Source: DAOMNN01 sp050486545
Lineage (GTDB): Bacteria > Pseudomonadota > Gammaproteobacteria > Burkholderiales > Rhodocyclaceae
DNA: 51,713 nucleotides
Assembly (NCBI GenBank): GCA_050486545.1
Contig: JBJHDM010000016.1
Span: 1-51,713 of the forward strand
Direction: 5' to 3'
Position numbers and translations under genes: made by a program. Each line of letters starts with the position of its first letter. The stretch's first letter is position 1. The notes under the pieces are model-generated. The model was not told where the DNA came from and made no database searches. It was given only the letters and a program-made list of their open reading frames with translations. Below are positions 25,624 to 35,269 of this stretch, in pieces.

Positions 25624-26793
25624 ATGCCCGAACAGCCCCTGCCGTCCACCACTCCGTCCCCCGTGATCCTCGTCGCCACGCGCAAGGGCGCCTGGCTCGT
25701 CCATGGCGATGCCGAGCGCAACCGCTGGCGCCTGGACGGCCCGTACTTCCTCGGCCATATCCTCAGTCACCTGGTGCTCGACCCGCGCGACGGCCGTACC
25801 CTTCTGGCTGCCGCGAAGACCGGCCACCTGGGGCCGACCGTGTTCCGCTCGACCGATCTCGGTGCGACCTGGAAGGAATCCGCGCGTCCGCCGGCCTTCG
25901 CCAAGACAACCGACGGCGGTGGGAGGGCGGTCGACCAGGTCTTCTGGCTCACTCCCGGCCATCCCTCCGAGCCGGGTTGCTGGTACGCCGGCACCTCGCC
26001 GCAGGGCCTGTTCCGCTCCGAGGATGGCGGCGACACCTGGACGCCGTTCTCTCCGATCAACGACGACCCCGACTACCTGCGCTGGATGGGCACGGTGCAG
26101 GACGGCACGCCCGACGGCCCCAAGCTGCATTCCATCCTCGTCGACCCGCGCGACCCGGCGCATCTGTACTTCGCGATGTCGGGCGGCGGCGTGCATGAAT
26201 CGTGCGATGGCGGTCGAACGTTCGCGCCGCTGACGAAGGGACTGGAAGTGGTCGAGGGCTTCGACGTCTCCGACCCCACCTTCCACGATCCGCACTGCGT
26301 GCGCATCTCGCCCGCCGACCCGGACCGTCTCTACCAGCAGAACCATTGCGGCCTCTACCGGCTCGACCGTCCCGGGGACACCTGGGTGCGCATCGGCCAC
26401 AACCTGCCGGCGGAGGTCGGCGACGTCGGCTTTCCGATGGTCGTGCATCCGCGCGACCGCGACCGCGCCTGGGTCTTCCCGATGGATGGCCAGACCGTTT
26501 GGCCGCGTACCAGCCCGGACGGTCGTCCCGCGGTCTACGCCACCCGAGACGGCGGCGAACGCTGGCAGCGGCTCGACGCCGGCCTGCCGCGCGAGCAGGC
26601 GTGGTGGACCGTCAAGCGCCAAGCCATGACCGCCGACACGTTCGACCCGGTCGGCCTGTACTTCGGCACGACCAGCGGCGAACTGTGGGCGAGCGCCGAC
26701 GAAGGCGCCGCCTGGACCTGCATTGCCCGCCATCTGCCGGAGATCTACGCGGTCGAGATCGCCCTGCCGGCAGAAGGAGCCGGCGGCCGATGA
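25624..26793 (+). CDS. BNR/Asp-box beta-propeller protein (sialidase/VPS10-like), cytosolic
   Basis: A 389-residue protein made of repeated beta-propeller blades with Asp-box motifs: FRSTDLGATW, FRSEDGGDTW, HESCDGGRTF, ATRDGGERW and SADEGAAW. It is often named exo-alpha-sialidase or glycosyl hydrolase, but no sialidase catalytic Arg triad can be assigned and there is no signal peptide, so it is more likely a cytosolic propeller of unknown activity. The ATG follows AAGGAG. The stop overlaps the MoaD-like gene as ATGA, so the two are probably made together; this pairing is the main clue to function. Confidence 0.82.
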   Translation: MPEQPLPSTTPSPVILVATRKGAWLVHGDAERNRWRLDGPYFLGHILSHLVLDPRDGRTLLAAAKTGHLGPTVFRSTDLGATWKESARPPAFAKTTDGGGRAVDQVFWLTPGHPSEPGCWYAGTSPQGLFRSEDGGDTWTPFSPINDDPDYLRWMGTVQDGTPDGPKLHSILVDPRDPAHLYFAMSGGGVHESCDGGRTFAPLTKGLEVVEGFDVSDPTFHDPHCVRISPADPDRLYQQNHCGLYRLDRPGDTWVRIGHNLPAEVGDVGFPMVVHPRDRDRAWVFPMDGQTVWPRTSPDGRPAVYATRDGGERWQRLDAGLPREQAWWTVKRQAMTADTFDPVGLYFGTTSGELWASADEGAAWTCIARHLPEIYAVEIALPAEGAGGR

Positions 26794-27047
26794 ACGTGCT
26801 GATTCCCACCCCGCTGCGTTCCTACACCGGCGAACGACTCGTCCCCGCCCGCGGGGCAACGCTCGCCGAAGCCCTCGCCGATCTCGACGCCCGCTACCCC
26901 GGCATCCGCTTCCGCATCATCGACGAGCAGGACCGCGTGCGCCCGCACATGCGCTTCTTTGTCAATGGCCAGGCCATCCGCGACCTCGCCCAGCCGCTGG
27001 CCGAGACGGACGAGGTAGTCATCGTGCAGGCGCTGAGCGGGGGGTGA
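26790..27047 (+). CDS. MoaD/ThiS family small sulfur-carrier-like protein
   Basis: An 85-residue ubiquitin-fold protein. FVNGQAIRDLAQPLAETDEV is the MoaD/ThiS beta-grasp block, and the chain ends VIVQALSGG with the free Gly-Gly needed for adenylation and thiocarboxylation. The ATG overlaps the propeller gene stop by 4 bp. No MoeB/ThiF-type activating enzyme, MoaE or ThiG is nearby, so the E1 must be elsewhere. A dedicated carrier working with the propeller protein is the natural inference; routine molybdopterin synthesis is the alternative. Confidence 0.85.
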   Translation: MNVLIPTPLRSYTGERLVPARGATLAEALADLDARYPGIRFRIIDEQDRVRPHMRFFVNGQAIRDLAQPLAETDEVVIVQALSGG

Positions 27048-27066
27048 AGGCGGCTTGGTACCGCCT
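27048..27066. terminator. Weak hairpin after the MoaD-like gene
   Basis: AGGCGG (27048-27053) and CCGCCT (27061-27066) form a 6-bp stem with a 7-nt loop directly after the stop, followed by CCTTCCTCG. The AraC gene converges from the other side, so a terminator is expected in this 129-bp gap. Confidence 0.35.
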
Positions 27067-27176
27067 CCTTCCTCGCCCCCGGCTCCTGCTCGGGAACCTC
27101 ATCGTTTCAGGAGTTGGCGAGAATCACGACCATCACGACAAATGCGTGGCGCGCAAGCTGACCCTATGCGCCATGT

Positions 27177-28220
27177 TCATGTCGGACCCACGCCCTCCCT
27201 GAACCGCCCCGGCGCGACCCCCGTCCAGTCCCGGAATGCGCGCGCGAAACTCTTCTCGCTGTCGAACCCGACTGCCGCGGCGATCTGCTTGATGGGTTTT
27301 CGGGTCTGCAACAGCAGCCGTGCGGCGTGTTCGCGGCGGACTTCATTTTTCAGCCGTTGCAGCGAGACGCCTTCGTCTTTCAGTTGCCGGTGCAGCGTGC
27401 GCACCGACAGGTTGAGCTGCGCGGCGATGTCCTCGGCGGTGCGGGCGACCGCGGGGGTGGTGGACAGGATCTGGGTGACGCTGTGGACCAGCAGGCGGTC
27501 GCGGCGGTACTGGTGGACGGTGAGGGGTAGCGCACGCTGCAGCATGGTGCGCAGCGCGCTTTCGTCGCGGCGCAGGGGCAGGGCGAGGTATCGGGCGTCG
27601 AAGCTGAAGGCCGCAGCGTCGGCCTCGAAGCGCAGCGGGCCGGAGAAGAGGAGCGGGTACGCGTCGGCGTGGGGCGGGGCGGGGAAGGGCAGGGTGGTCT
27701 CGGCGAGGGCGATGCGCGAGTCGATGAGCCAGCAGGCGTAGCCCAGCACGTTGCGCAGCATCGAGACGAGGCAGAACTCGCGCATCGGGCCGAAGTCCCG
27801 CGCCTCATGGATGCGGATCGTGGCGGTGTTGCGGACCTGGCCGAAATGCAGGGTAAGATCGTCGGTGAGCAGGTGGTGATGGCGACACCAGCGCTTGAGG
27901 GCGATTTCCAGCGTGGGTGAGGTCAGCGAGGCGCGCGCCAGCATGCCGTAGCTGCCCCACGGCAGGCGGCGTGAAAACCAGCCCAGGGCCTCGTCGTCCA
28001 GCTCCTGCATCGCGATGGCCGAGACGGTTTCCATTTGCGCCGCGGTGATGCGGGCGCCGGGGTCCGAAAGGGCGGACTCCGGAATCTGCGCCTGACGCAG
28101 GGCATTGGCCGGATCCATTCCCCGTGCGCGAACCCCGAGGACAAGTGCTTGGATGAAGGCGATCGGAGTGGCGGCGCGGCCATGAGTCAGATCGGCAGGT
28201 GTGGGGAAGGTGGTTTTCAT
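27177..28220 (-). CDS. AraC family transcriptional regulator
   Basis: A 347-residue regulator with an N-terminal Arabinose_bd/OruR-like ligand domain (residues 10-200) and a C-terminal double helix-turn-helix (DIAAQLNLSVRTLHRQLKDE; IKQIAAAVGFDSEKSFARAF). I start it at 28220 (MKTTFP), with AGGA 9 nt upstream; an ATG two codons earlier is possible. It is divergent from the liuB-liuC-liuD-liuE block across 227 bp, so it is the obvious candidate regulator of that block, which has no LiuR box. The inducer is unknown. Confidence 0.88.
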   Translation of the reverse strand: MKTTFPTPADLTHGRAATPIAFIQALVLGVRARGMDPANALRQAQIPESALSDPGARITAAQMETVSAIAMQELDDEALGWFSRRLPWGSYGMLARASLTSPTLEIALKRWCRHHHLLTDDLTLHFGQVRNTATIRIHEARDFGPMREFCLVSMLRNVLGYACWLIDSRIALAETTLPFPAPPHADAYPLLFSGPLRFEADAAAFSFDARYLALPLRRDESALRTMLQRALPLTVHQYRRDRLLVHSVTQILSTTPAVARTAEDIAAQLNLSVRTLHRQLKDEGVSLQRLKNEVRREHAARLLLQTRKPIKQIAAAVGFDSEKSFARAFRDWTGVAPGRFREGVGPT

Positions 28221-28329
28221 GTCCATCAATCCTGCTCGTGCATGGCACGAATTGCAACCTTCTTGGCACGCGTAGCGCAGCGTTCGAGGGTAGGCTTCAG
28301 GCGGATGATGAGCATAGGTCGAGCGCAAG

Positions 28330-28434
28330 CCCCGGCAGTCACGCCGGGGTCAGCGAGACAAGCGTTGATTTGGAGCCGAAGGCTCCGCCCGACTCGTGGC
28401 GAGAAGGCTCCGGCCTTCAGGCCGGAGGGACTCA
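28330..28434 (+). mobile_element. IS200/IS605-like right-end (omega-RNA-like) relic
   Basis: Three perfect hairpins in about 100 bp: CCCCGGC/GCCGGGG (28330-28349), GGAGCC/GGCTCC with a 3-nt loop (28372-28386), and CTCCGGCC/GGCCGGAG with a TTCA loop (28408-28427), then GGACTCAC. A GC stem with a TTCA loop followed by a short TCAC-type end resembles the right end of IS200/IS605 elements, where it doubles as the 3' part of the TnpB omega-RNA. No tnpA or tnpB remains. The end lies 13 nt before the liuB ATG, so the relic forms most of the liuB leader. It could instead be an ordinary cis-regulatory leader. Confidence 0.4.
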
Positions 28435-28447
28435 CAGGACGAAGGAC

Positions 28448-30055
28448 ATGAGTACGATCAAGAGCAACATCAATACTCGCAGTGCCGAATTCCAGGCCAA
28501 CGCCGAGGCGATGCGGGCCCTGGTGAGCGATCTGCGCGACCAGGCGGCGCAGGTCTCGCTCGGGGGCGGTGAGTCGGCGCGCGCCAAGCATACGGCGCGA
28601 GGCAAACTGCTGCCGCGGGACCGCGTCAACCACCTGCTCGATCCGGGTACGCCCTTTCTCGAGGTCGGACAGCTCGCGGCGCTGAACATGTACGACGGCG
28701 ACGCGCCGTCGGCCGGCGTCATCACCGGCATCGGGCGGGTCAAGGGGCTCGAATGCATGATCGTCGCCAACGACGCGACGGTGAAGGGCGGCAGCTATTT
28801 CCCGATGACGGTGAAGAAGCATCTGCGCGCGCAGGAGATCGCACAGGCCAATCACCTGCCGTGCATCTACCTGGTCGATTCGGGCGGGGCCAACTTGCCG
28901 ACGCAGGACGAGGTCTTTCCGGATCGCGACCACTTCGGGCGCATCTTCTACAACCAGGCCAACATGTCCGCGATGGGCATCCCGCAGATCGCCGTGGTCA
29001 TGGGTTCATGCACCGCTGGTGGCGCCTACGTGCCGGCGATGAGCGACGAGGCGGTCATCGTCAAGAACCAGGGTACGATCTTCCTCGGCGGCCCGCCGCT
29101 GGTGAAGGCGGCGACCGGCGAGGTCGTCAGCGCCGAGGACCTGGGCGGCGGCGACGTGCATACGCGCATCTCGGGCGTGGCCGACCACCTGGCCGAGAAC
29201 GACCGTCACGCCCTGTACATCGCCCGTCGCATCGTCGGCAACCTGAACCGGATCAAACCGGTGAACATGGTGCTCGGAACCGGGGAGGAGCCGCTGTACG
29301 ACCCGGAGGAGATCTACGGGGTGATCCCGAGCGACACTCGCAAGCCCTACGACGTGCGCGAGGTCATCGCGCGTATCGTCGACGGTTCTCGCTTCGACGA
29401 ATTCAAGTCGCGCTACGGCACCACGCTGGTGACCGGCTTCGCGCAACTGTACGGTTATCCGGTCGGCATCGTCGCCAACAACGGTATCCTGTTCGGAGAG
29501 TCGGCGCAAAAGGGTGCGCACTTCGTCGAGCTGTGCGCGCAGCGGGGCATTCCGTTGCTCTTCCTGCAGAACATCACCGGCTTCATGGTCGGGCGCAAGT
29601 ACGAGAACGGCGGGATCGCCAAGGACGGCGCGAAGATGGTCACGGCCGTGGCGACCGCCCAGGTGCCCAAGCTCACGATGATCATCGGCGGTTCCTTCGG
29701 TGCCGGCAACTACGGCATGTGCGGGCGGGCCTACTCGCCGCGCTTCCTGTGGATGTGGCCGAACAGTCGGGTGTCGGTGATGGGCGGCGAGCAGGCGGCC
29801 AGCGTGCTGGCGACGGTGCGTCGCGACGCGATCGAGGCCAAGGGCGGCACCTGGAGCAAGGAGGACGAAGAAGTGTTCCGCGCGCCGATCCGCGAACAGT
29901 ACGAGGTCCAGGGACATCCCTACTACGCGACCGCCCGCATGTGGGACGACGGGGTGATCGACCCAGCGCAGGCGCGTCGAACCCTGGGGCTGAGCCTTTC
30001 GGCGACGCTCAATGCGCCGATCCGGCCGACTAAGTTCGGCGTGTTCAGGATGTAA
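28448..30055 (+). CDS. liuB: 3-methylcrotonyl-CoA carboxylase, carboxyltransferase (beta) subunit
   Basis: A 535-residue acyl-CoA carboxyltransferase subunit with N- and C-terminal crotonase-like halves. KHTARGKLLPRDRVNHLLDP, GGSYFPMTVKKHLRAQEIAQ and NITGFMVGRKYENGGIAKDG are the family signatures of MCC beta; length and C terminus (IRPTKFGVFRM) fit. It moves CO2 from biotin on the LiuD subunit to 3-methylcrotonyl-CoA. The ATG at 28448 follows GAAGGA. The frame stays open upstream through the hairpin region, but that part is not conserved protein. First gene of liu block 2. Confidence 0.95.
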   Translation: MSTIKSNINTRSAEFQANAEAMRALVSDLRDQAAQVSLGGGESARAKHTARGKLLPRDRVNHLLDPGTPFLEVGQLAALNMYDGDAPSAGVITGIGRVKGLECMIVANDATVKGGSYFPMTVKKHLRAQEIAQANHLPCIYLVDSGGANLPTQDEVFPDRDHFGRIFYNQANMSAMGIPQIAVVMGSCTAGGAYVPAMSDEAVIVKNQGTIFLGGPPLVKAATGEVVSAEDLGGGDVHTRISGVADHLAENDRHALYIARRIVGNLNRIKPVNMVLGTGEEPLYDPEEIYGVIPSDTRKPYDVREVIARIVDGSRFDEFKSRYGTTLVTGFAQLYGYPVGIVANNGILFGESAQKGAHFVELCAQRGIPLLFLQNITGFMVGRKYENGGIAKDGAKMVTAVATAQVPKLTMIIGGSFGAGNYGMCGRAYSPRFLWMWPNSRVSVMGGEQAASVLATVRRDAIEAKGGTWSKEDEEVFRAPIREQYEVQGHPYYATARMWDDGVIDPAQARRTLGLSLSATLNAPIRPTKFGVFRM

Positions 30056-30069
30056 AGGAGGATCACGGC

Positions 30070-30858
30070 ATGTACGAGACACTCGAAATCGAGCGTGCGG
30101 GCGGGGTTGCGACCATCTGGATGGACCGCCCGGAAGTGCACAACGCTTTCAACGCACAGCTTATCGCCGACCTGACCGAAGCCTGCCGCCAGCTCGATGC
30201 GGACGAGGACGTGCGCGTGGTCGTGCTCGCCGGGCGGGGCAAGAGCTTCTCCGCCGGGGCCGACCTGAACTGGATGAAGGCGGCGGGCGAAGCCGGCGAG
30301 GAAGAGAACTTCGCCGATGCGATGCGCCTGGCCGGCATGTTGCGCACCTTGTCCGAGATGAGCAAGCCGACGATCGCGAAGGTGCAGGGAGCGGCGCTGG
30401 GTGGCGGCATGGGGCTTGCCTCGGCCTGCGACATCTGCGTCGCCGCCGATCGCGCGCTGTTCGCAACGTCAGAGGTCAAGTTCGGGATCATCCCGTCGGC
30501 GATCAGCCCCTATGTGATCCGCGCAATTGGTCCGCGCCAGGCCTATCGCTACTTCCAGACCGCCGAGCGGATCTCCGCGACGCGCGCGGCCGAGCTGGGG
30601 CTGGTGCATGAGGTGGTCGCCGCCGAGCAACTCGATGCGAAAGTCCAGGAGATCGTGCGCGCCCTGCTCGAAGGCGGGCCCAGGTCGCAGGCCGCCGCCA
30701 AGCTGCTGATCCGCGCCGTTGCCCATCGACCGGTCACCGACACGCTGGTCGAGGATACCGCCCGCCGCATCTCCACCCTGCGCGCGACGCCGGAAGCCCG
30801 GGAAGGCCTCGACGCCTTCCTCACCAAGCGCCCCGCCGCATGGGTCCCGAAGGATTGA
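30070..30858 (+). CDS. liuC: 3-methylglutaconyl-CoA hydratase (enoyl-CoA hydratase family)
   Basis: A 262-residue crotonase-fold enzyme. MDRPEVHNAFNAQLIADL, GKSFSAGADLNWMKAAGEAG and the oxyanion loop VQGAALGGGMGLASACDI are typical of LiuC/AUH-type hydratases. It hydrates 3-methylglutaconyl-CoA to HMG-CoA. The ATG follows AAAGGAGG. It lies 14 bp after liuB and 12 bp before liuD, inside the operon. Confidence 0.93.
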   Translation: MYETLEIERAGGVATIWMDRPEVHNAFNAQLIADLTEACRQLDADEDVRVVVLAGRGKSFSAGADLNWMKAAGEAGEEENFADAMRLAGMLRTLSEMSKPTIAKVQGAALGGGMGLASACDICVAADRALFATSEVKFGIIPSAISPYVIRAIGPRQAYRYFQTAERISATRAAELGLVHEVVAAEQLDAKVQEIVRALLEGGPRSQAAAKLLIRAVAHRPVTDTLVEDTARRISTLRATPEAREGLDAFLTKRPAAWVPKD

Positions 30859-30870
30859 TGGAGTCCAGAA

Positions 30871-32874
<2,004 letters not shown>

Positions 32875-32885
32875 GGAGGCCTGGC

Positions 32886-33815
32886 ATGGAACTGCCCGGA
32901 AAAGTCCGTATCGTCGATGTCGGACCGCGCGACGGGCTGCAGAACGAGAAGCAGCTCGTGCCCGCGGAGGTGAAGGTCGAACTCATCGGCCGGCTGGCCG
33001 ATGCGGGTCTGACGGCGATCGAGACGACCTCGTTCGTGTCACCCAAATGGGTACCGCAGATGGGCGACAACGCCGAAGTCCTGACGCGGGCGCTCGCCTC
33101 CCGCAGGGCCGGGGTCGCCTATCCGGTGCTGACCCCGAACCTCAAGGGGTTCGAGGCGGCGGTGGCGGCCGGGGCCGAGGAGGTCGCGGTGTTCGGGGCC
33201 GCTTCGGAGTCCTTCAGCCGGAAAAACATCAACTGCTCGATCGCCGAATCGCTGGAGCGCTTCCGGCCCGTCGTCGAGGCGGCCCGGGTCGCGGGCGTGA
33301 AGGTGCGTGGCTACGTCTCGTGCGTGGCCGGCTGTCCCTACGAGGGCGCGGTCGCGCCCGAGGCCGTCGCGGACGTGGCGGCCACGCTGCACGACATGGG
33401 TTGCTACGAGGTGAGCCTGGGCGACACGATCGGTACCGGCACGCCGCGCACGATCCGGCACATGCTCGATGCGGTGACGCGGCGCGTGCCCGTCGAGCGC
33501 CTTGCCGGGCACTACCACGACACCTACGGCATGGCGGTGGCGAACGTGTTCACGTCGCTGCAGGCCGGCGTCTCGGTGTTCGACGCCTCGGTTGCCGGGC
33601 TGGGGGGATGCCCCTATGCGGCGGGCGCCTCGGGCAATGTCGCCACCGAGGACGTCGTGTGGCTGCTTCATGGGCTGGGCATCGAGACCGGGATCGATCT
33701 CGATGCACTGGTCGACACCGCGGCCTGGATCAGCGGCGTGCTCGGGCGCGAACCGGCTTCGCGCGTGGCCCGCGCGGTGCTTGCAAAGCGGGCGAAGGCC
33801 ACCTGTGTGAACTGA
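32886..33815 (+). CDS. liuE: Hydroxymethylglutaryl-CoA lyase
   Basis: A 309-residue TIM-barrel lyase. VRIVDVGPRDGLQNEKQLVP carries the metal-binding Asp, GHYHDTYGMAVANVF the metal His residues, and SVAGLGGCPYAAGASGNVAT the catalytic Cys signature of HMG-CoA lyase. It splits HMG-CoA into acetyl-CoA and acetoacetate, the last step of the leucine pathway here. The ATG at 32886 follows GAGGAGG at the right distance; the frame's earlier codons are not conserved. Genes for 3-oxoacid CoA-transferase are not in the window. Confidence 0.95.
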   Translation: MELPGKVRIVDVGPRDGLQNEKQLVPAEVKVELIGRLADAGLTAIETTSFVSPKWVPQMGDNAEVLTRALASRRAGVAYPVLTPNLKGFEAAVAAGAEEVAVFGAASESFSRKNINCSIAESLERFRPVVEAARVAGVKVRGYVSCVAGCPYEGAVAPEAVADVAATLHDMGCYEVSLGDTIGTGTPRTIRHMLDAVTRRVPVERLAGHYHDTYGMAVANVFTSLQAGVSVFDASVAGLGGCPYAAGASGNVATEDVVWLLHGLGIETGIDLDALVDTAAWISGVLGREPASRVARAVLAKRAKATCVN

Positions 33816-33868
33816 TTGCACCGAAAACGGACCAAGCAGAGTCCGAACTCAAGACCCCGACACCTCCT

Positions 33869-34066
33869 ATGAGCCTGAGTCCTGCGTCGCCCTGCATCAA
33901 CGTCTGCCGCATGGATGCCGCCACCGGCCTGTGCGAGGGTTGCCTGCGCACGATCGACGAGATTGCGCGTTGGGGGACCCTGACCGATTCCGACAAGCGC
34001 GCCGTGCTGGCCGCGCTCGAGGTGCGCCGGCAGGCGGCCTTGCATGCGGGGAGGGCCGTCTCGTGA
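33869..34066 (+). CDS. DUF1289 small four-cysteine protein, copy 1
   Basis: A 65-residue protein with Cys9-x3-Cys13-x8-Cys22-x2-Cys25 (CINVCRMDAATGLCEGCLRT) followed by EIARW, the DUF1289 pattern. The spacing suggests a small zinc or Fe-S site; no function is established for the family. The ATG follows CACCTCCT weakly. The stop overlaps the next gene as GTGA. It lies 53 bp after liuE and may be co-transcribed with it. Confidence 0.85.
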   Translation: MSLSPASPCINVCRMDAATGLCEGCLRTIDEIARWGTLTDSDKRAVLAALEVRRQAALHAGRAVS

Positions 34067-34248
34067 GCGACCCCTTGTGCGTCGGTGTGTGCATGATCGA
34101 CTGGGATACCGGGGTGTGTCTCGGCTGCGGGCGGACTGCCGAAGAGATCGAAGGGGTACCGGTCTCCTCGCCTCAGCAGGAGAGCGAGGAGACGCCACCC
34201 CCGCTTCCGCCGAACGTTGCGGCGATCGTCGGCGAGGGCAGCGAATGA
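34063..34248 (+). CDS. DUF1289 small four-cysteine protein, copy 2
   Basis: A 61-residue protein starting at GTG within the stop of copy 1. Cys6, Cys10, Cys19 and Cys22 keep exactly the C-x3-C-x8-C-x2-C spacing (CVGVCMIDWDTGVCLGCGRT), but the tail is different: an acidic, proline-rich stretch (SPQQESEETPPPLPPN) replaces the helical end. Its own stop overlaps the MBL gene as ATGA. Two adjacent, diverged copies linked by 4-bp overlaps suggest they work together or with the hydrolase. Confidence 0.78.
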   Translation: MSDPLCVGVCMIDWDTGVCLGCGRTAEEIEGVPVSSPQQESEETPPPLPPNVAAIVGEGSE

Positions 34249-35165
34249 GTGCCGGCGCCCGGTTGCCCGAATCCCTGCGGCTGGTCGAGCGCGGCTGGCT
34301 GTCGTCGAACAGCCTCGTCGCCTTCGATGGCGTCGAGGCGACCGTGATCGACAGCGGCTATTTCACGCAGGCGCAGCAGACCGTGGCGCTGCTGCGCGAG
34401 GTCGTCGGCGGGCGGCGCCTCGCCCGCCTCGTCAATACCCACTCCCACTCCGATCACATCGGAGGCAACGCGGCCGTGCAGCGCGCGTTCGGGTGCACGA
34501 TCACGATTCCGTCCGGGATGTCCAGGGCCGTCGGAGAGTGGGACGAGGATGCCTTGCTGCTGACGACCGCCGCCCAGCTCGGTGAGCGTTTCCAGGCCGA
34601 CCATTTGCTGGCGCCCGGCGATGGGCTCGCGATGGGCGGGCTTGAATGGAGGGCTTTGCCTGCGCCCGGGCATGACATGGACGCGCTGGTATTCTACAAC
34701 CCCGACCGGCGGATCCTGGTTTCGGGCGATGCGTTGTGGCGCGACGGTTTCGGGATCCTGTTCGCCGACGTGCTGGGCACCGGCGACGGGCTTGGTGCCG
34801 CGCGGGCGACGCTCGAGGATCTTGGCCGGCTCGCGGTCGATGTCGTGATCCCGGGCCATGGTCCGGCTTTTGTCGAGTTCGACGATGCGCTCGAACGCGC
34901 CTTCGGCCGCCTGCGTGCGTTCGAGGCCGACGGCGCCCGCATGGCCCGCAATGCGATCCGCGCCTGCTTTACGTTCTCCTTGCTGGATGCCCGGGAAATG
35001 GACCGGGATCACTTGCCGGAACACCTGGCTACCGTACCGCTCTATCGTGAGGCGAACGCACGGTTCCTGGGTTTGTCGGCGGAGCAGTTGGCGGACTGGC
35101 TGGTGGCCGACCTGACTCGCGCCGGCGTGGCGCGCAGCGAGGACGGGAAAATCCTCGCAAGCTGA
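34245..35165 (+). CDS. MBL fold metallo-hydrolase downstream of DUF1289 pair
   Basis: A 306-residue metallo-beta-lactamase-fold protein. NTHSHSDHIGGNAA is the HxHxDH metal motif; APGHDMDALVFY, ILVSGDALWRDG and VIPGHGPAFV give the remaining ligands. No signal peptide, so cytosolic. It overlaps the second DUF1289 gene by 4 bp, making a three-gene coupled cassette. The substrate is unknown; a link to thioester or glutathione conjugate hydrolysis is only a family-level guess. It is only distantly similar to the MBL protein upstream of phaC. Confidence 0.88.
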   Translation: MSAGARLPESLRLVERGWLSSNSLVAFDGVEATVIDSGYFTQAQQTVALLREVVGGRRLARLVNTHSHSDHIGGNAAVQRAFGCTITIPSGMSRAVGEWDEDALLLTTAAQLGERFQADHLLAPGDGLAMGGLEWRALPAPGHDMDALVFYNPDRRILVSGDALWRDGFGILFADVLGTGDGLGAARATLEDLGRLAVDVVIPGHGPAFVEFDDALERAFGRLRAFEADGARMARNAIRACFTFSLLDAREMDRDHLPEHLATVPLYREANARFLGLSAEQLADWLVADLTRAGVARSEDGKILAS

Positions 35166-35269
35166 GTGCCGGTGTCCGCCGATCATTCGCGCTGGCGCTT
35201 CGGACACGGACTGCGACTTTCGCCATAATATCCCCTTGCACCCGCACTGACCGTCCTGGAGTTGCCCGC

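Noticed and set aside
25624..26793. Secreted sialidase
   Set aside because: Asp-box repeats alone do not make a sialidase; there is no signal peptide and no assignable catalytic Arg triad.
28199..28447. N-terminal extension of liuB reading through the hairpin region
   Set aside because: Open frame only; the peptide is not conserved and the ATG at 28448 has a GAAGGA site and the normal family start.
34970..34980. TTTACGTTC inside the MBL gene as a LiuR site
   Set aside because: Only one half-site, inside coding sequence, with no inverted partner.
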